The position numbers and the translations under genes were made by a program. 64,000 bases of DNA from Seongchinamella unica (lineage in GTDB: Bacteria > Pseudomonadota > Gammaproteobacteria > Pseudomonadales > Halieaceae): the NCBI RefSeq assembly GCF_004354085.1, contig NZ_SMSE01000006.1:44152-108151 (forward strand), in the 5' to 3' direction. The notes under the pieces are model-generated. The model did no database searches. It was not told where the DNA came from and was given only the letters and a program-made list of their open reading frames with translations. Shown piece by piece: positions 1 through 8,194 of this stretch (position 1 is its first letter; every line of letters starts with the position of its first letter).

Positions 1-1217
1 CGGGCTTTTCCGACATACTCACCTTTGACATGGGCGGCACCTCCACCGATGTGGCATTGATTCAGGACTCGCGAGCGAGCGTACGCCGCGAAACCATCGT
101 CGGGGATGTCCGGGTGCGCGCGCCATCGGTGGATGTACGCACCGTAGGGGCCGGCGGCGGCTCCATCGCGTTTGTCCCCGAGCTGACCAGGGCACTGCGA
201 GTGGGTCCGGAATCCGCCGGAGCGGTCCCCGGCCCGGCCTGTTACATGAAAGGTGGTGATCAGCCTACGGTATGTGATGCCAACGTGGTACTCGGCTATC
301 TCCCGTCTGACGTGCAGCTCGGCGGCAAAATGGAAATCAACCGCGACGCTTCCGTCAAGGCCGTACAGCAGGTGGCCGATGCGATGGGTATTGAGCTGAT
401 GGAGGCGGCCGAGGGCATCATCAAGATCGTCAATGAATCAATGTTTGGTGCCCTGCGACTGGTGTCGGTGGAGCAGGGCTACGACCCGCGCGACTTCGCA
501 CTGGTGGGCTTCGGCGGTGCGGGCCCGCTGCACGCCAATGCCCTGGGTATTCTCAGCAATGCCTGGCCGGTTATAGTGCCCCCCGGCCCGGGAGTTCTCT
601 GTGCCTACGGTGACGCTACTACCCAGGTGCAGGACGAGGCGGCACGGACCTATCTCACCATAGCGACCGATATATCCGATGAACAGCTGCACGCCGATCT
701 GAAAGAGCTGCAATTGCGCGCGGGGGAATCCCTGCTCGCGGACGGTATCCCGCTGGAAGAGCACGAGGTGACCTATCAGGCAGACCTGCGTTATGCGGGC
801 CAGGCATTCCAGATTACGGTGGATTTTACCGAGGCTGACCTGGCGGAGCGCGGTATCAAGCTGCTCACCGACCAGTTTGATGCTGAGCACGAACAACTGT
901 TCACCTTCAAGCTCGGTGACGGTCACGAGATTCTGATGATTCGCGCGGTTGCCAAAGCCAGGGCCAGGACCATCGCCGAGCTTCGCGTGGGCAAGGCCGA
1001 GACAACACTGGAGGACTGCAAGATTCACGACAGCCGTTTCTACTACGAGGGCCAGTGGTATGACATTGCTATTTACGATCGCGGTCGGTTGCACGAGGGC
1101 CTGGTGGTCCCGGGACCGGCGATCATCGGCGAAATGGATTCCACCACGGTTGTATTGCCGGGCTACGATGCGCAGGTCGACGCGATCGGCAATCTGTTAA
1201 TCAATCCGGTGGCCTAA
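1..1217 (+). CDS. hyuA: Hydantoinase/oxoprolinase subunit A (HyuA family), 5' end cut by window edge
   Basis: ATP-dependent hydantoinase/oxoprolinase A subunit. The family (N-methylhydantoinase, 5-oxoprolinase, acetone carboxylase beta) uses ATP to open or carboxylate its substrate together with the B subunit. The reading frame is open from base 3, so the start lies upstream; about 405 residues are visible where full-length members have about 650-700. The DMGGTSTDV phosphate-binding motif is at bases 27-53, and GFGGAGPLHA, typical of the family, sits mid-protein. It is 13 bases from hyuB with an AAGGAG site between them, so the two are co-transcribed. Which substrate is used cannot be told from this subunit alone; the downstream amidohydrolase favours a hydantoin-type ring. 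The family call is firm. Confidence 0.93.
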   Translation, partial: GFSDILTFDMGGTSTDVALIQDSRASVRRETIVGDVRVRAPSVDVRTVGAGGGSIAFVPELTRALRVGPESAGAVPGPACYMKGGDQPTVCDANVVLGYLPSDVQLGGKMEINRDASVKAVQQVADAMGIELMEAAEGIIKIVNESMFGALRLVSVEQGYDPRDFALVGFGGAGPLHANALGILSNAWPVIVPPGPGVLCAYGDATTQVQDEAARTYLTIATDISDEQLHADLKELQLRAGESLLADGIPLEEHEVTYQADLRYAGQAFQITVDFTEADLAERGIKLLTDQFDAEHEQLFTFKLGDGHEILMIRAVAKARARTIAELRVGKAETTLEDCKIHDSRFYYEGQWYDIAIYDRGRLHEGLVVPGPAIIGEMDSTTVVLPGYDAQVDAIGNLLINPVA

Positions 1218-1230
1218 GGAGACCAGGACT

Positions 1231-3105
1231 ATGGCTGCAAAAATAATCCAGACCAACGACGCCCAGATTAATACGGTAGAGGTTGATGGCGTCACCGTGG
1301 ACATCATCGAGAACGCATTGCGTAATGCCCGCGAGGAAATGGACGCGGTGTTGTTTCGCACCGCCATGTCCCCGGGCATCCGCGAACAGGGTGACTGTTT
1401 CCCGATGATCGCCAACCGCGAGGGCAAAATGGTTGTGGGCCAGTTCGGCTCATTTATCGGGCCTTTCCTCGAGGCCTACGATGCGGAGATCGAAGAGGGA
1501 GACATCATTCTCACCAACGATCCCTACCTGTGCAACGCGGCGGTATCGCACCTGCCGGACTGGGTTGTGCTGGTGCCGGTATTCAAGGACGGCCGCCACA
1601 TCGCCTGGTCGGCGATGTTTGGCCATATGTCGGATAACGGTGGCATGGTACCTGGTTCAATTCCGATCCAGGCAACCACCATTTACCAGGAAGGCATTCG
1701 TATTCCGCCTACCAAGCTGTACAAGCGAGGCGTGCTGCAAACCGATCTGCTGGAGCTCATTCTGCACAATGTGCGAACCCCCCAGTGGAACCGCTTTGAT
1801 CTCAATGCCCTGGTGGCAGCCTGCAACACGGCGGCAAAGCGCTGCGTCGAACTGGCTGAGCGATTTGGTGACGACGTGTTGATGTCGACCATGGATATCA
1901 TGCTGGATCGCAACTATCGGGCCATGAAGCACATCATTGAGATGTTCATCCCGGAAGAGCCCCGGGAGTTCGAGGACTATCTGTGCGATGACGGCATGGG
2001 TATGGGGCCCTACAAGATAAAATGCCGGATGTGGCGTGAAGGCTCGACCGCAATCTTCGATTTCGATGGCACGGATCCGCAGGCACAGAGTTCGGTGAAC
2101 TTTTACCTGAACGAGGACATGTTCAAGATGTTCTTTGGTTCCTTCACCATCAACGTTGTGGACCCGCAGATCGTTTTCAACGATGGGTTTTACGAACTGG
2201 TCGACGTGCGTATCCCCCAGGGAACCCTGCTCAAGCCAAATTTCCCCGCCGCCCTCTCTGGCCGCACGCACGCGCTTGGTCGGATTTTCGACCTGCTCGG
2301 CGCCCTGCTCGGCATGGGCGCGCCGGAGCAGATGCTCAACGCCGCCGGATTTTCCGACTCACCTCACCTGTTCTATTCCGGTTATGACAACAACGGCGAG
2401 TGGTTCCAGCTATTCCAGATCGGGTTTGGCGGCATCCCCGGTCGCCCGGTAGGGGACGGCCCCGACGGGCATTCACTGTGGCCGGGCTTTACCAATGTTC
2501 CGAACGAGTTTATCGAATCCTACTTTCCACTGCGTATCGAGCGTTATGAGACGATTTGCGATTCGGGTGGCGCCGGGCTGCATCGCGGTGGTAACGGGCT
2601 GAGCGTCGCTTACCGCTTCCTGGCCGACGGCGAGATCGGCATTCACGACGAGCGCTGGCTGACCTATCCCTGGGGTGTCCTGGGCGGCGAGACCGGCCTG
2701 CGCTCCACCAAGCGCCTGGTGCGGACTGACGGCAGCGAACAATGGCTGCCAGCCAAGATCGAAGGTGTAAAGGTACGTGCAGGTGACATCCTTTACTTCA
2801 ACACCTGGGGAGGCGGCGGCTGGGGAGACCCTTACGAACGTGATCCGGAGCTGGTCCGCCAGGATGTCGAACGGCGCCTGGTCAGCCACGAAGGTGCCAG
2901 GCGCTACGGTGTGGTAATGGGCGATGACGGAACCATAGACGCCTCGGCTACAGATGCCCTGCGGGCGGAGTTACGCGCCGAGCGCGGTGACATTGAACTG
3001 TTCAACCGTGGTGGTACGATCGAGGAATTGAAAGCGCGGTGCCTTGAGGAGACCCACTTGCCGCCACCTGAATCGCCGAGCTTTATCGGCAGCAGCCCGG
3101 CCTGA
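1231..3105 (+). CDS. hyuB: Hydantoinase/oxoprolinase subunit B (HyuB family)
   Basis: B subunit partner of the preceding HyuA, 624 residues, within the usual size for N-methylhydantoinase B proteins. Family signatures visible are LTNDPYLCNAAVSHLPDW near residue 90, FGHMSDNGGMVPGS near residue 130, and the Gly-rich C-terminal part (WGGGGWGDPYERDP). Together A and B would form the cytoplasmic ATP-dependent amidohydrolase. The ATG has a clear AAGGAG site 8 bases upstream. It is followed after 5 bases by the isochorismatase-fold hydrolase, which supports one transcript. Acetone carboxylase is less likely because its small gamma subunit is absent and the next gene is an amidohydrolase. Confidence 0.93.
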   Translation: MAAKIIQTNDAQINTVEVDGVTVDIIENALRNAREEMDAVLFRTAMSPGIREQGDCFPMIANREGKMVVGQFGSFIGPFLEAYDAEIEEGDIILTNDPYLCNAAVSHLPDWVVLVPVFKDGRHIAWSAMFGHMSDNGGMVPGSIPIQATTIYQEGIRIPPTKLYKRGVLQTDLLELILHNVRTPQWNRFDLNALVAACNTAAKRCVELAERFGDDVLMSTMDIMLDRNYRAMKHIIEMFIPEEPREFEDYLCDDGMGMGPYKIKCRMWREGSTAIFDFDGTDPQAQSSVNFYLNEDMFKMFFGSFTINVVDPQIVFNDGFYELVDVRIPQGTLLKPNFPAALSGRTHALGRIFDLLGALLGMGAPEQMLNAAGFSDSPHLFYSGYDNNGEWFQLFQIGFGGIPGRPVGDGPDGHSLWPGFTNVPNEFIESYFPLRIERYETICDSGGAGLHRGGNGLSVAYRFLADGEIGIHDERWLTYPWGVLGGETGLRSTKRLVRTDGSEQWLPAKIEGVKVRAGDILYFNTWGGGGWGDPYERDPELVRQDVERRLVSHEGARRYGVVMGDDGTIDASATDALRAELRAERGDIELFNRGGTIEELKARCLEETHLPPPESPSFIGSSPA

Positions 3106-3110
3106 ATCGA

Positions 3111-3719
3111 ATGCCTGATCTAGCCCGCCAATCACAGTCTCTCGGCCAGCGGCCGGCACTGGTGCTGGTGGACATGATCAATGGTTTCACAGATCCAGCC
3201 TGCCCCCTGGGCAGCGAATGCGATAGTGTGGTTGCGGTAAATCTGAGCCTGTTGCAGGCTTTTCGCCGCCACCGGCTGCCCATCTATTTCACTACGGTTG
3301 TCTACCACTCAGATAAGCAGGCCCAGGTGTTTCGCGCGCGGCTCCCGGCTCTCAATGTGTTGCAGCCGGGGTCTGCCTGGGTCCAGGTCGACCCAAGGCT
3401 ACAGCCCCTGGGCACAGAGGCGGTGATTGAGAAACAGTATGCCAGCGCCTTTCACGGCACCGATCTGCTCCAGCGCCTTCGCCAGGACAGCGTGGATTCT
3501 CTTGTTGTCACCGGCATGACTACCAGTGGATGTGTGCGCGCGACGGCTGTGGATGGTTTACAGAACGATTTTCCAGTGACTGTGGTGGCTGACGCCGTTG
3601 GCGATCGCAACCCGGACGCACATCTGGCCAACCTGGACGACCTGGATGCCAAGTATGCCGATGTCACAGACAGCGCGGCAGTGCTGGCTCATCTCGACGC
3701 ACTGGAGGATGGCCCATGA
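3111..3719 (+). CDS. Isochorismatase-family cysteine hydrolase, N-carbamoylsarcosine amidohydrolase-like
   Basis: Cytoplasmic 202-residue cysteine hydrolase of the isochorismatase fold. The catalytic triad can be placed: Asp21 (LVLVDMINGF), Lys108 (IEKQYASAFHGT) and Cys141 (TTSGCVRATAVD). The TTSGCVRAT context and the following VVADAVGDR are, as I recall the families, characteristic of N-carbamoylsarcosine amidohydrolase (CSHase), which splits N-carbamoylsarcosine to sarcosine, CO2 and ammonia. Directly behind hyuA-hyuB this fits the creatinine/N-methylhydantoin route, in which the hydantoinase opens the ring and CSHase removes the carbamoyl group. Its stop overlaps the next start (ATGA), so it is translationally coupled to the regulator. 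Another carbamoyl amide or a biuret/ureidoacrylate-like substrate is possible. Confidence 0.85.
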   Translation: MPDLARQSQSLGQRPALVLVDMINGFTDPACPLGSECDSVVAVNLSLLQAFRRHRLPIYFTTVVYHSDKQAQVFRARLPALNVLQPGSAWVQVDPRLQPLGTEAVIEKQYASAFHGTDLLQRLRQDSVDSLVVTGMTTSGCVRATAVDGLQNDFPVTVVADAVGDRNPDAHLANLDDLDAKYADVTDSAAVLAHLDALEDGP

Positions 3720-5335
3720 GTACCGTGGTTACCCAGAAGGTACGCATCCTGATTGTTGGCTACCGCAAGTTCAGCGAACTTATCAATGCAATCATGCCGG
3801 AGTTTGCGGACGAAGCGGAGGTGACCATTGTCGAGTCGGTCGCCAGCCACAATACCGAGTACCATAGCCTTGTCGCCCGTCACAATCCGGACGTCGTGGC
3901 CAGTGCCGGGTCCAATGCGGCGTACCTGGCCAACACCCTTTCCGTGCCCGTCATTGGCCAGCCGGTTACCGATACCGATATCATTGAGGCACTGGCCAAG
4001 GCCTGTCGCATTGCGGGCCGCGTTCACCTCTTTACCTACCAGCCCGAAAACATGCCGCCAGGGCGACTTTTCCTGAGTCTGCCAGAGCTATTGGATATCG
4101 ACCTGGTGCATCACAGCTACAGCACATCGGGTGAGGCGAACGAGCGCCTGCAGCTCGCTATCGCAGAAGACGATCCCCAGGTCGTGGTCGGTCCCTCATA
4201 CACCTGCCACATGGCGGAGCAAGAGGGCGTGGCGACGATTCTGCTATACAGCAAGGAGTCTGCGCGGCAGATGCTGCGCGAAGCGATAGAGGCCGGTCGC
4301 AACCGGCTCAGTTTCTCGCCGGTTCAGAGTGCGTCCGCCGAGCACGAACAGTTTGTTATCCGATCGCCGCTGATGCGGGAGGTTGCTAACCTGGCTCAGA
4401 CCTACGCGCTAAGTTCCGGCGCGGTATTGGTGGAAGGTGAAAGCGGAACAGGCAAGGAACATATAACCCGGGAAATTCACCGCCACAGCGAATACCGGGA
4501 CGGACCACTGGTTGCGGTGAACTGCGGCAGCATTCCCAATGAATTGTTCGAAAGCGAGTTTTTTGGCTATGTAGACGGCGCCTTCACCGGCTCCCGCCGG
4601 GGTGGCCGGCGCGGACTCGTAGAGCAGGCCAACGGCGGTGTGCTGTATCTCGACGAAGTGGGAGAATTACCGCCGACGCAACAGGTGAAACTGCTGCGTG
4701 TACTTCAGGAGAAGCGCTTTCGCCCGGTCGGCGGTAACCGCGAGATTCCGGTTGACTTCAAACTGATCGCGGCAACCAATCGGGATCTGCGGGATGCGGT
4801 CAGCAGTGGACGTTTCCGCGACGACCTTTACTACCGACTTAATGTATTCTCACTCAAGCTGCCACCGCTGCGGGAGCGCCCCGAGGACATCGAGGCGATG
4901 ACGCAACACTATCTTCAGCGCTATGCGCAGCAATACCGGCTTAACACCGACCTGGATTTGCTCTATCAGGCTGTCGCCATCGACTTCCTCCGCTATCCGT
5001 GGCCGGGTAACGTGCGCGAACTGCAGAATTTCGTCGAACGTATCGTCGTCAGTCGCATTTCCTGTCCCGACGAAGAGCTGGGTGGGGAGCAAGTACAGCG
5101 AATTCTTCCCGAACTCCACCAACGTGTTACCGGGACGGACGCCAATGGTGGTTCATTACGCGACCAGGAAGAAGAGGCCATCCGCAGCGCCATGCAGAAA
5201 TTCGCTGGCGACAAGGCAAAGGTGGCCCAGTATCTCGGCATCAGCACCACGACTTTGTGGCGACGGCTGCGAGCGATGACCCAGACAGGTGAAGAGAAAC
5301 CTACAAAGTTTTCAAGCAACACTCAATCCAGGTGA
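3716..5335 (+). CDS. PrpR-like sigma-54-dependent transcriptional activator
   Basis: 539-residue enhancer-binding protein. Residues about 10-195 match the PrpR N-terminal sensory domain. Residues about 210-435 are the AAA+ sigma-54 activation module, with Walker A GESGTGKE near 240, GAFTGSRRGG near 288 (the GAFTGA loop in the form also seen in PrpR proteins) and LYLDEVGELP as Walker B. The C-terminus (about 497-520) is a Fis-type helix-turn-helix (VAQYLGISTTTLWRRL). PrpR itself senses 2-methylcitrate, but no propionate genes are here, so this copy probably senses a metabolite of the hyu pathway. It overlaps the hydrolase by 4 bases and is followed 20 bases later by the TonB receptor, so it probably lies inside the operon it controls. 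The upstream promoter is outside the window. Confidence 0.92.
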   Translation: MSTVVTQKVRILIVGYRKFSELINAIMPEFADEAEVTIVESVASHNTEYHSLVARHNPDVVASAGSNAAYLANTLSVPVIGQPVTDTDIIEALAKACRIAGRVHLFTYQPENMPPGRLFLSLPELLDIDLVHHSYSTSGEANERLQLAIAEDDPQVVVGPSYTCHMAEQEGVATILLYSKESARQMLREAIEAGRNRLSFSPVQSASAEHEQFVIRSPLMREVANLAQTYALSSGAVLVEGESGTGKEHITREIHRHSEYRDGPLVAVNCGSIPNELFESEFFGYVDGAFTGSRRGGRRGLVEQANGGVLYLDEVGELPPTQQVKLLRVLQEKRFRPVGGNREIPVDFKLIAATNRDLRDAVSSGRFRDDLYYRLNVFSLKLPPLRERPEDIEAMTQHYLQRYAQQYRLNTDLDLLYQAVAIDFLRYPWPGNVRELQNFVERIVVSRISCPDEELGGEQVQRILPELHQRVTGTDANGGSLRDQEEEAIRSAMQKFAGDKAKVAQYLGISTTTLWRRLRAMTQTGEEKPTKFSSNTQSR

Positions 5336-5355
5336 TTTAAGGCAGGAGGAATGCC

Positions 5356-7878
5356 ATGTACCTTAAGAAGAAGCCATTGGTAGTGGGACTGGCAGCGGCG
5401 GCTGCTGTAATGACAACAGCGCCGGTTGCGGTGGCGCAGTCCGAGAGCTTTGCGATAGAGGAAATTGTGGTAACCGCCCGCAAACGGACGGAGAACCTGC
5501 AAGAGGTTCCGATTGCCATCAGTGCCATTGACGAAACGACAATTTCTCGTGCCGGTATCGAACGAGCATCGGATTACATCGGTTTGATACCCAATGTAAC
5601 CCTCGTCGATGCGGCCAACGTTGGTGACACGCAAGTCAGCATACGGGGTGTCGTATCCACCCGGGATGCAGAATCAACGTTTGCCTATGTCGTTGATGGC
5701 GTGTTGAGCACCAATCCCAACAGCTTTAACGAAGAACTGTTTGATGTGCAGCAGATTGAAGTTCTGAAAGGCCCCCAGGGCGCACTGTACGGTCGCAACG
5801 CGGTAGCAGGCGCTATCCTCGTTACCACCAAAGAGCCCACCAATGAAGTCGAAGCAAAAATTGGCGGAGGTATCGGCAATAACGATGCCTACAAAGTCAA
5901 TGCAATGATTAGCGGACCGATTATTGAAGACACCCTGCTCGGGCGTTTCGCTATCAGTACCCGCGAGACTGACGGCTTTTACAAGAACATATTTACCGGT
6001 TCAGATAACTCCGTAGACTATCTGGAGGACACCAGCGCCCGGGGCCGCCTGATCTGGAATGTCAATGAAGACCTGTCCTTCGACTTTCGCGCCGGCTACT
6101 CCGAAGTGAAAGGTGGCGCAATCAACTTCAATGCTGCATTCGCCATTCCGCAATTCGAAGCCGCCTTCGGGTCACCCGAGTTCTATAAAGACGTGAATGA
6201 CCTGGACTTCAAGTTCATTTTCAACACACCGGGCGAGAACGAGCAGGAAACGCTGGATTTAGCCCTGAAAGCTGACTGGAACCTGGGCTTTGCAGATCTG
6301 GTGGCAAGCATTGCCTACAACGACCTGGAAGAGTATCTGCTGTCGGACGGTACCAGTGCCACATTCTACGGCTATGAGTTTACCCCGGCCTGCGAGAGTG
6401 ACCGGGAAACGCTGAATAGTTTCACCAGGCCAGACCTGTTCGGACCGCCGGGGCAGCCTTTCCTGGTGTTTCCGCCGGGAGAGGGCCTGGGTGTCTACGG
6501 GCCATATACTGCGACGTCCTGCGACGGTTACCAGTACCAGGAGCGCAACCAGGAAGACCTCAGCCTGGACGCACGCCTGGTTTCACCGGGCGACCAGGCT
6601 ATTCGCTGGATCGGCGGCCTGTATTTCGCCGAGATCGAACGAGAAGTTGTGGTGGCCTACGGTGCCGACCAGGGCCAGGGTTTTGCACGTCGGCCCTACG
6701 TTTCGCCTACCGGGCCCAACCCGACAGACCTGTTGTTCTGGGACCAGTTTGATACCACGGTTTATGCCGCCTATGGCCAGATCGAATTTGATTTGAGTGA
6801 AACGGTCGAGGTTGCGTTCGCCGCGCGTTACGACCGGGAAGAACGAGAAGTGGATAACCAGGTGCCGAACGTAAACAATTCGGGGCTCAATTCAAACCTG
6901 CTGGATCCGGTAACGGGTCTGCCGGGCCCAATCAACCCCGCATTTGCTTCCAATCCGGGTGGGATCCCCAAACGTGACGACACCTACAGCCAGTTCCAGC
7001 CCAAGCTGACACTGAACTGGGCCGCCGGTGACAACATAAACCTCTACGCAAGCTATGGCATCGGCTTCCGCAGCGGTGGTTTTAACTCTGTGGGCACCGA
7101 GGATTTGCTGAACTTTTGGTTCAACGCCGGCTACGGAGGCCCTGGCGAGGCAGTTGATGCAAAGCTCAAGGTCACTGACGACTATGACAAAGAGGTGTCC
7201 GAAGCGTTTGAGATCGGCATGAAGTCAGAATTCATGGATCGTCGCTTGCGACTGAATGCGGCGGTTTTCCGGACCGACGTGGAGGACAATCAATTCTTCG
7301 AATTCTTCGCCGGGCCGTTTGGTTTATTGCGTTCAGTCACCACAATCGATGAAATGTATATCCAGGGCTTCGAAGCAGATTTCACCTTTGCAGCGACGGA
7401 GGGCCTGACTCTTTACGGAGGCATTGGCCTGATGGACTCAGAAATCGAGAAGAACGATAACCGGCCACTGTCCGAGGGCAATGATGTGCCTCAGGCGCCT
7501 GATACTACGGGCAACCTCGGCCTTGAGTGGGTATTCCCGGTGAAGGGAGATATCAACCTGGTAAGCCGTCTTGACTGGCAGTATGTCGGCGAGATGTGGT
7601 TCCACACCCTGCAGGGTGAGGAAACACCGACCATCTGGAACGTGTTCTTCGGGCCTGGCTTCAACCAGAATTTCTCCAAGGCCAGTCGTGACGCCTACGA
7701 TACCCTCGACCTCAGAATCGGGTTGGAGGCGGAGCACTGGGCGGTTACCGCCTGGGGCCGCAACATTACTGATGAGGACTATTTACAGGAGGTCATTCCG
7801 GCTCCGGAATTCGGCGGCAGCTTCAACCACCCGTCAGCCCTGCGATCGTACGGCGTGGATTTCTCGTACCGGTTCTGA
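5356..7878 (+). CDS. TonB-dependent outer-membrane receptor
   Basis: 840-residue TonB-dependent receptor. An N-terminal signal peptide ends near residue 27 (PVAVAQ). A TonB box-like EEIVVTARKR follows near residue 35, then a plug domain with the conserved VLKGPQGALYGRNAVAGAI, and a 22-strand-type barrel that ends in an aromatic residue (YGVDFSYRF). It resembles the receptors that proteobacteria use for small organic substrates as well as siderophores. GGAGG precedes the ATG. The 20-base gap to the regulator and the strong terminator just after the stop make it the last gene of the hyu operon, so it most likely imports the compound broken down by HyuAB and the hydrolase. The substrate is inferred, the receptor class is certain. 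Confidence 0.95.
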   Translation: MYLKKKPLVVGLAAAAAVMTTAPVAVAQSESFAIEEIVVTARKRTENLQEVPIAISAIDETTISRAGIERASDYIGLIPNVTLVDAANVGDTQVSIRGVVSTRDAESTFAYVVDGVLSTNPNSFNEELFDVQQIEVLKGPQGALYGRNAVAGAILVTTKEPTNEVEAKIGGGIGNNDAYKVNAMISGPIIEDTLLGRFAISTRETDGFYKNIFTGSDNSVDYLEDTSARGRLIWNVNEDLSFDFRAGYSEVKGGAINFNAAFAIPQFEAAFGSPEFYKDVNDLDFKFIFNTPGENEQETLDLALKADWNLGFADLVASIAYNDLEEYLLSDGTSATFYGYEFTPACESDRETLNSFTRPDLFGPPGQPFLVFPPGEGLGVYGPYTATSCDGYQYQERNQEDLSLDARLVSPGDQAIRWIGGLYFAEIEREVVVAYGADQGQGFARRPYVSPTGPNPTDLLFWDQFDTTVYAAYGQIEFDLSETVEVAFAARYDREEREVDNQVPNVNNSGLNSNLLDPVTGLPGPINPAFASNPGGIPKRDDTYSQFQPKLTLNWAAGDNINLYASYGIGFRSGGFNSVGTEDLLNFWFNAGYGGPGEAVDAKLKVTDDYDKEVSEAFEIGMKSEFMDRRLRLNAAVFRTDVEDNQFFEFFAGPFGLLRSVTTIDEMYIQGFEADFTFAATEGLTLYGGIGLMDSEIEKNDNRPLSEGNDVPQAPDTTGNLGLEWVFPVKGDINLVSRLDWQYVGEMWFHTLQGEETPTIWNVFFGPGFNQNFSKASRDAYDTLDLRIGLEAEHWAVTAWGRNITDEDYLQEVIPAPEFGGSFNHPSALRSYGVDFSYRF

Positions 7879-7897
7879 TTGGCCCGCTTGATAAAAC

Positions 7898-7924
7898 TGC
7901 GCGGCTAACACCGCGCATTTTTTT
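7898..7924 (+). terminator. Rho-independent terminator of the hyu-TonB receptor operon
   Basis: A perfect 7-bp stem TGCGCGG / CCGCGCA around the loop CTAACA is followed by a run of seven T. It lies 20 bases behind the TonB receptor stop. Confidence 0.9.
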
Positions 7925-8002
7925 GCCTGCCTGTTCCAACGAATACCGGTCATGCGCGCGGTGGATTTCCCACGGTGTCGTAGACGGTTTGGTTAGGATG
8001 AA

Positions 8003-8128
8003 TTCCTCATATTGCAGTGAGCTCAAGTTCCCGACTGAGCCGTGGGATCTCAAGCAACTGGAGAATCGTTCAATGTAATCGAACACGTCCTGCCGTCTGC
8101 GGTCGTGCTGCCGATGGATCCGCTCCCG
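8003..8128 (-). pseudogene. Relic of an IS3-family transposase C-terminus
   Basis: The minus-strand frame reads RERIHRQHDRRRQDVFDYIERF and then HGSVGNLSSLQYEE. This matches the end of the IS3-family integrase core (typically ...DVFDYIEMFYN..RRH...LSPVQYEE). Only about 42 codons are recognisable and the surrounding frame has no transposase sequence. The usual FYNPRRRH stretch is degraded to FSSCLRSH. It is a decayed insertion-sequence fragment between the hyu operon and the acyltransferase; no terminal repeats could be identified. Confidence 0.6.
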
Positions 8129-8194
8129 CTGCCCTTTCGATCCCGGAGGCGCTAGACTATAAACTGGCCAGTCAACGCCGGTAGGCAGCATTCC

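Noticed and set aside
438..1094. Long open frame opposite hyuA
   Set aside because: It lies wholly inside hyuA, has no ribosome site and its translation looks like antisense of a GC-rich gene.
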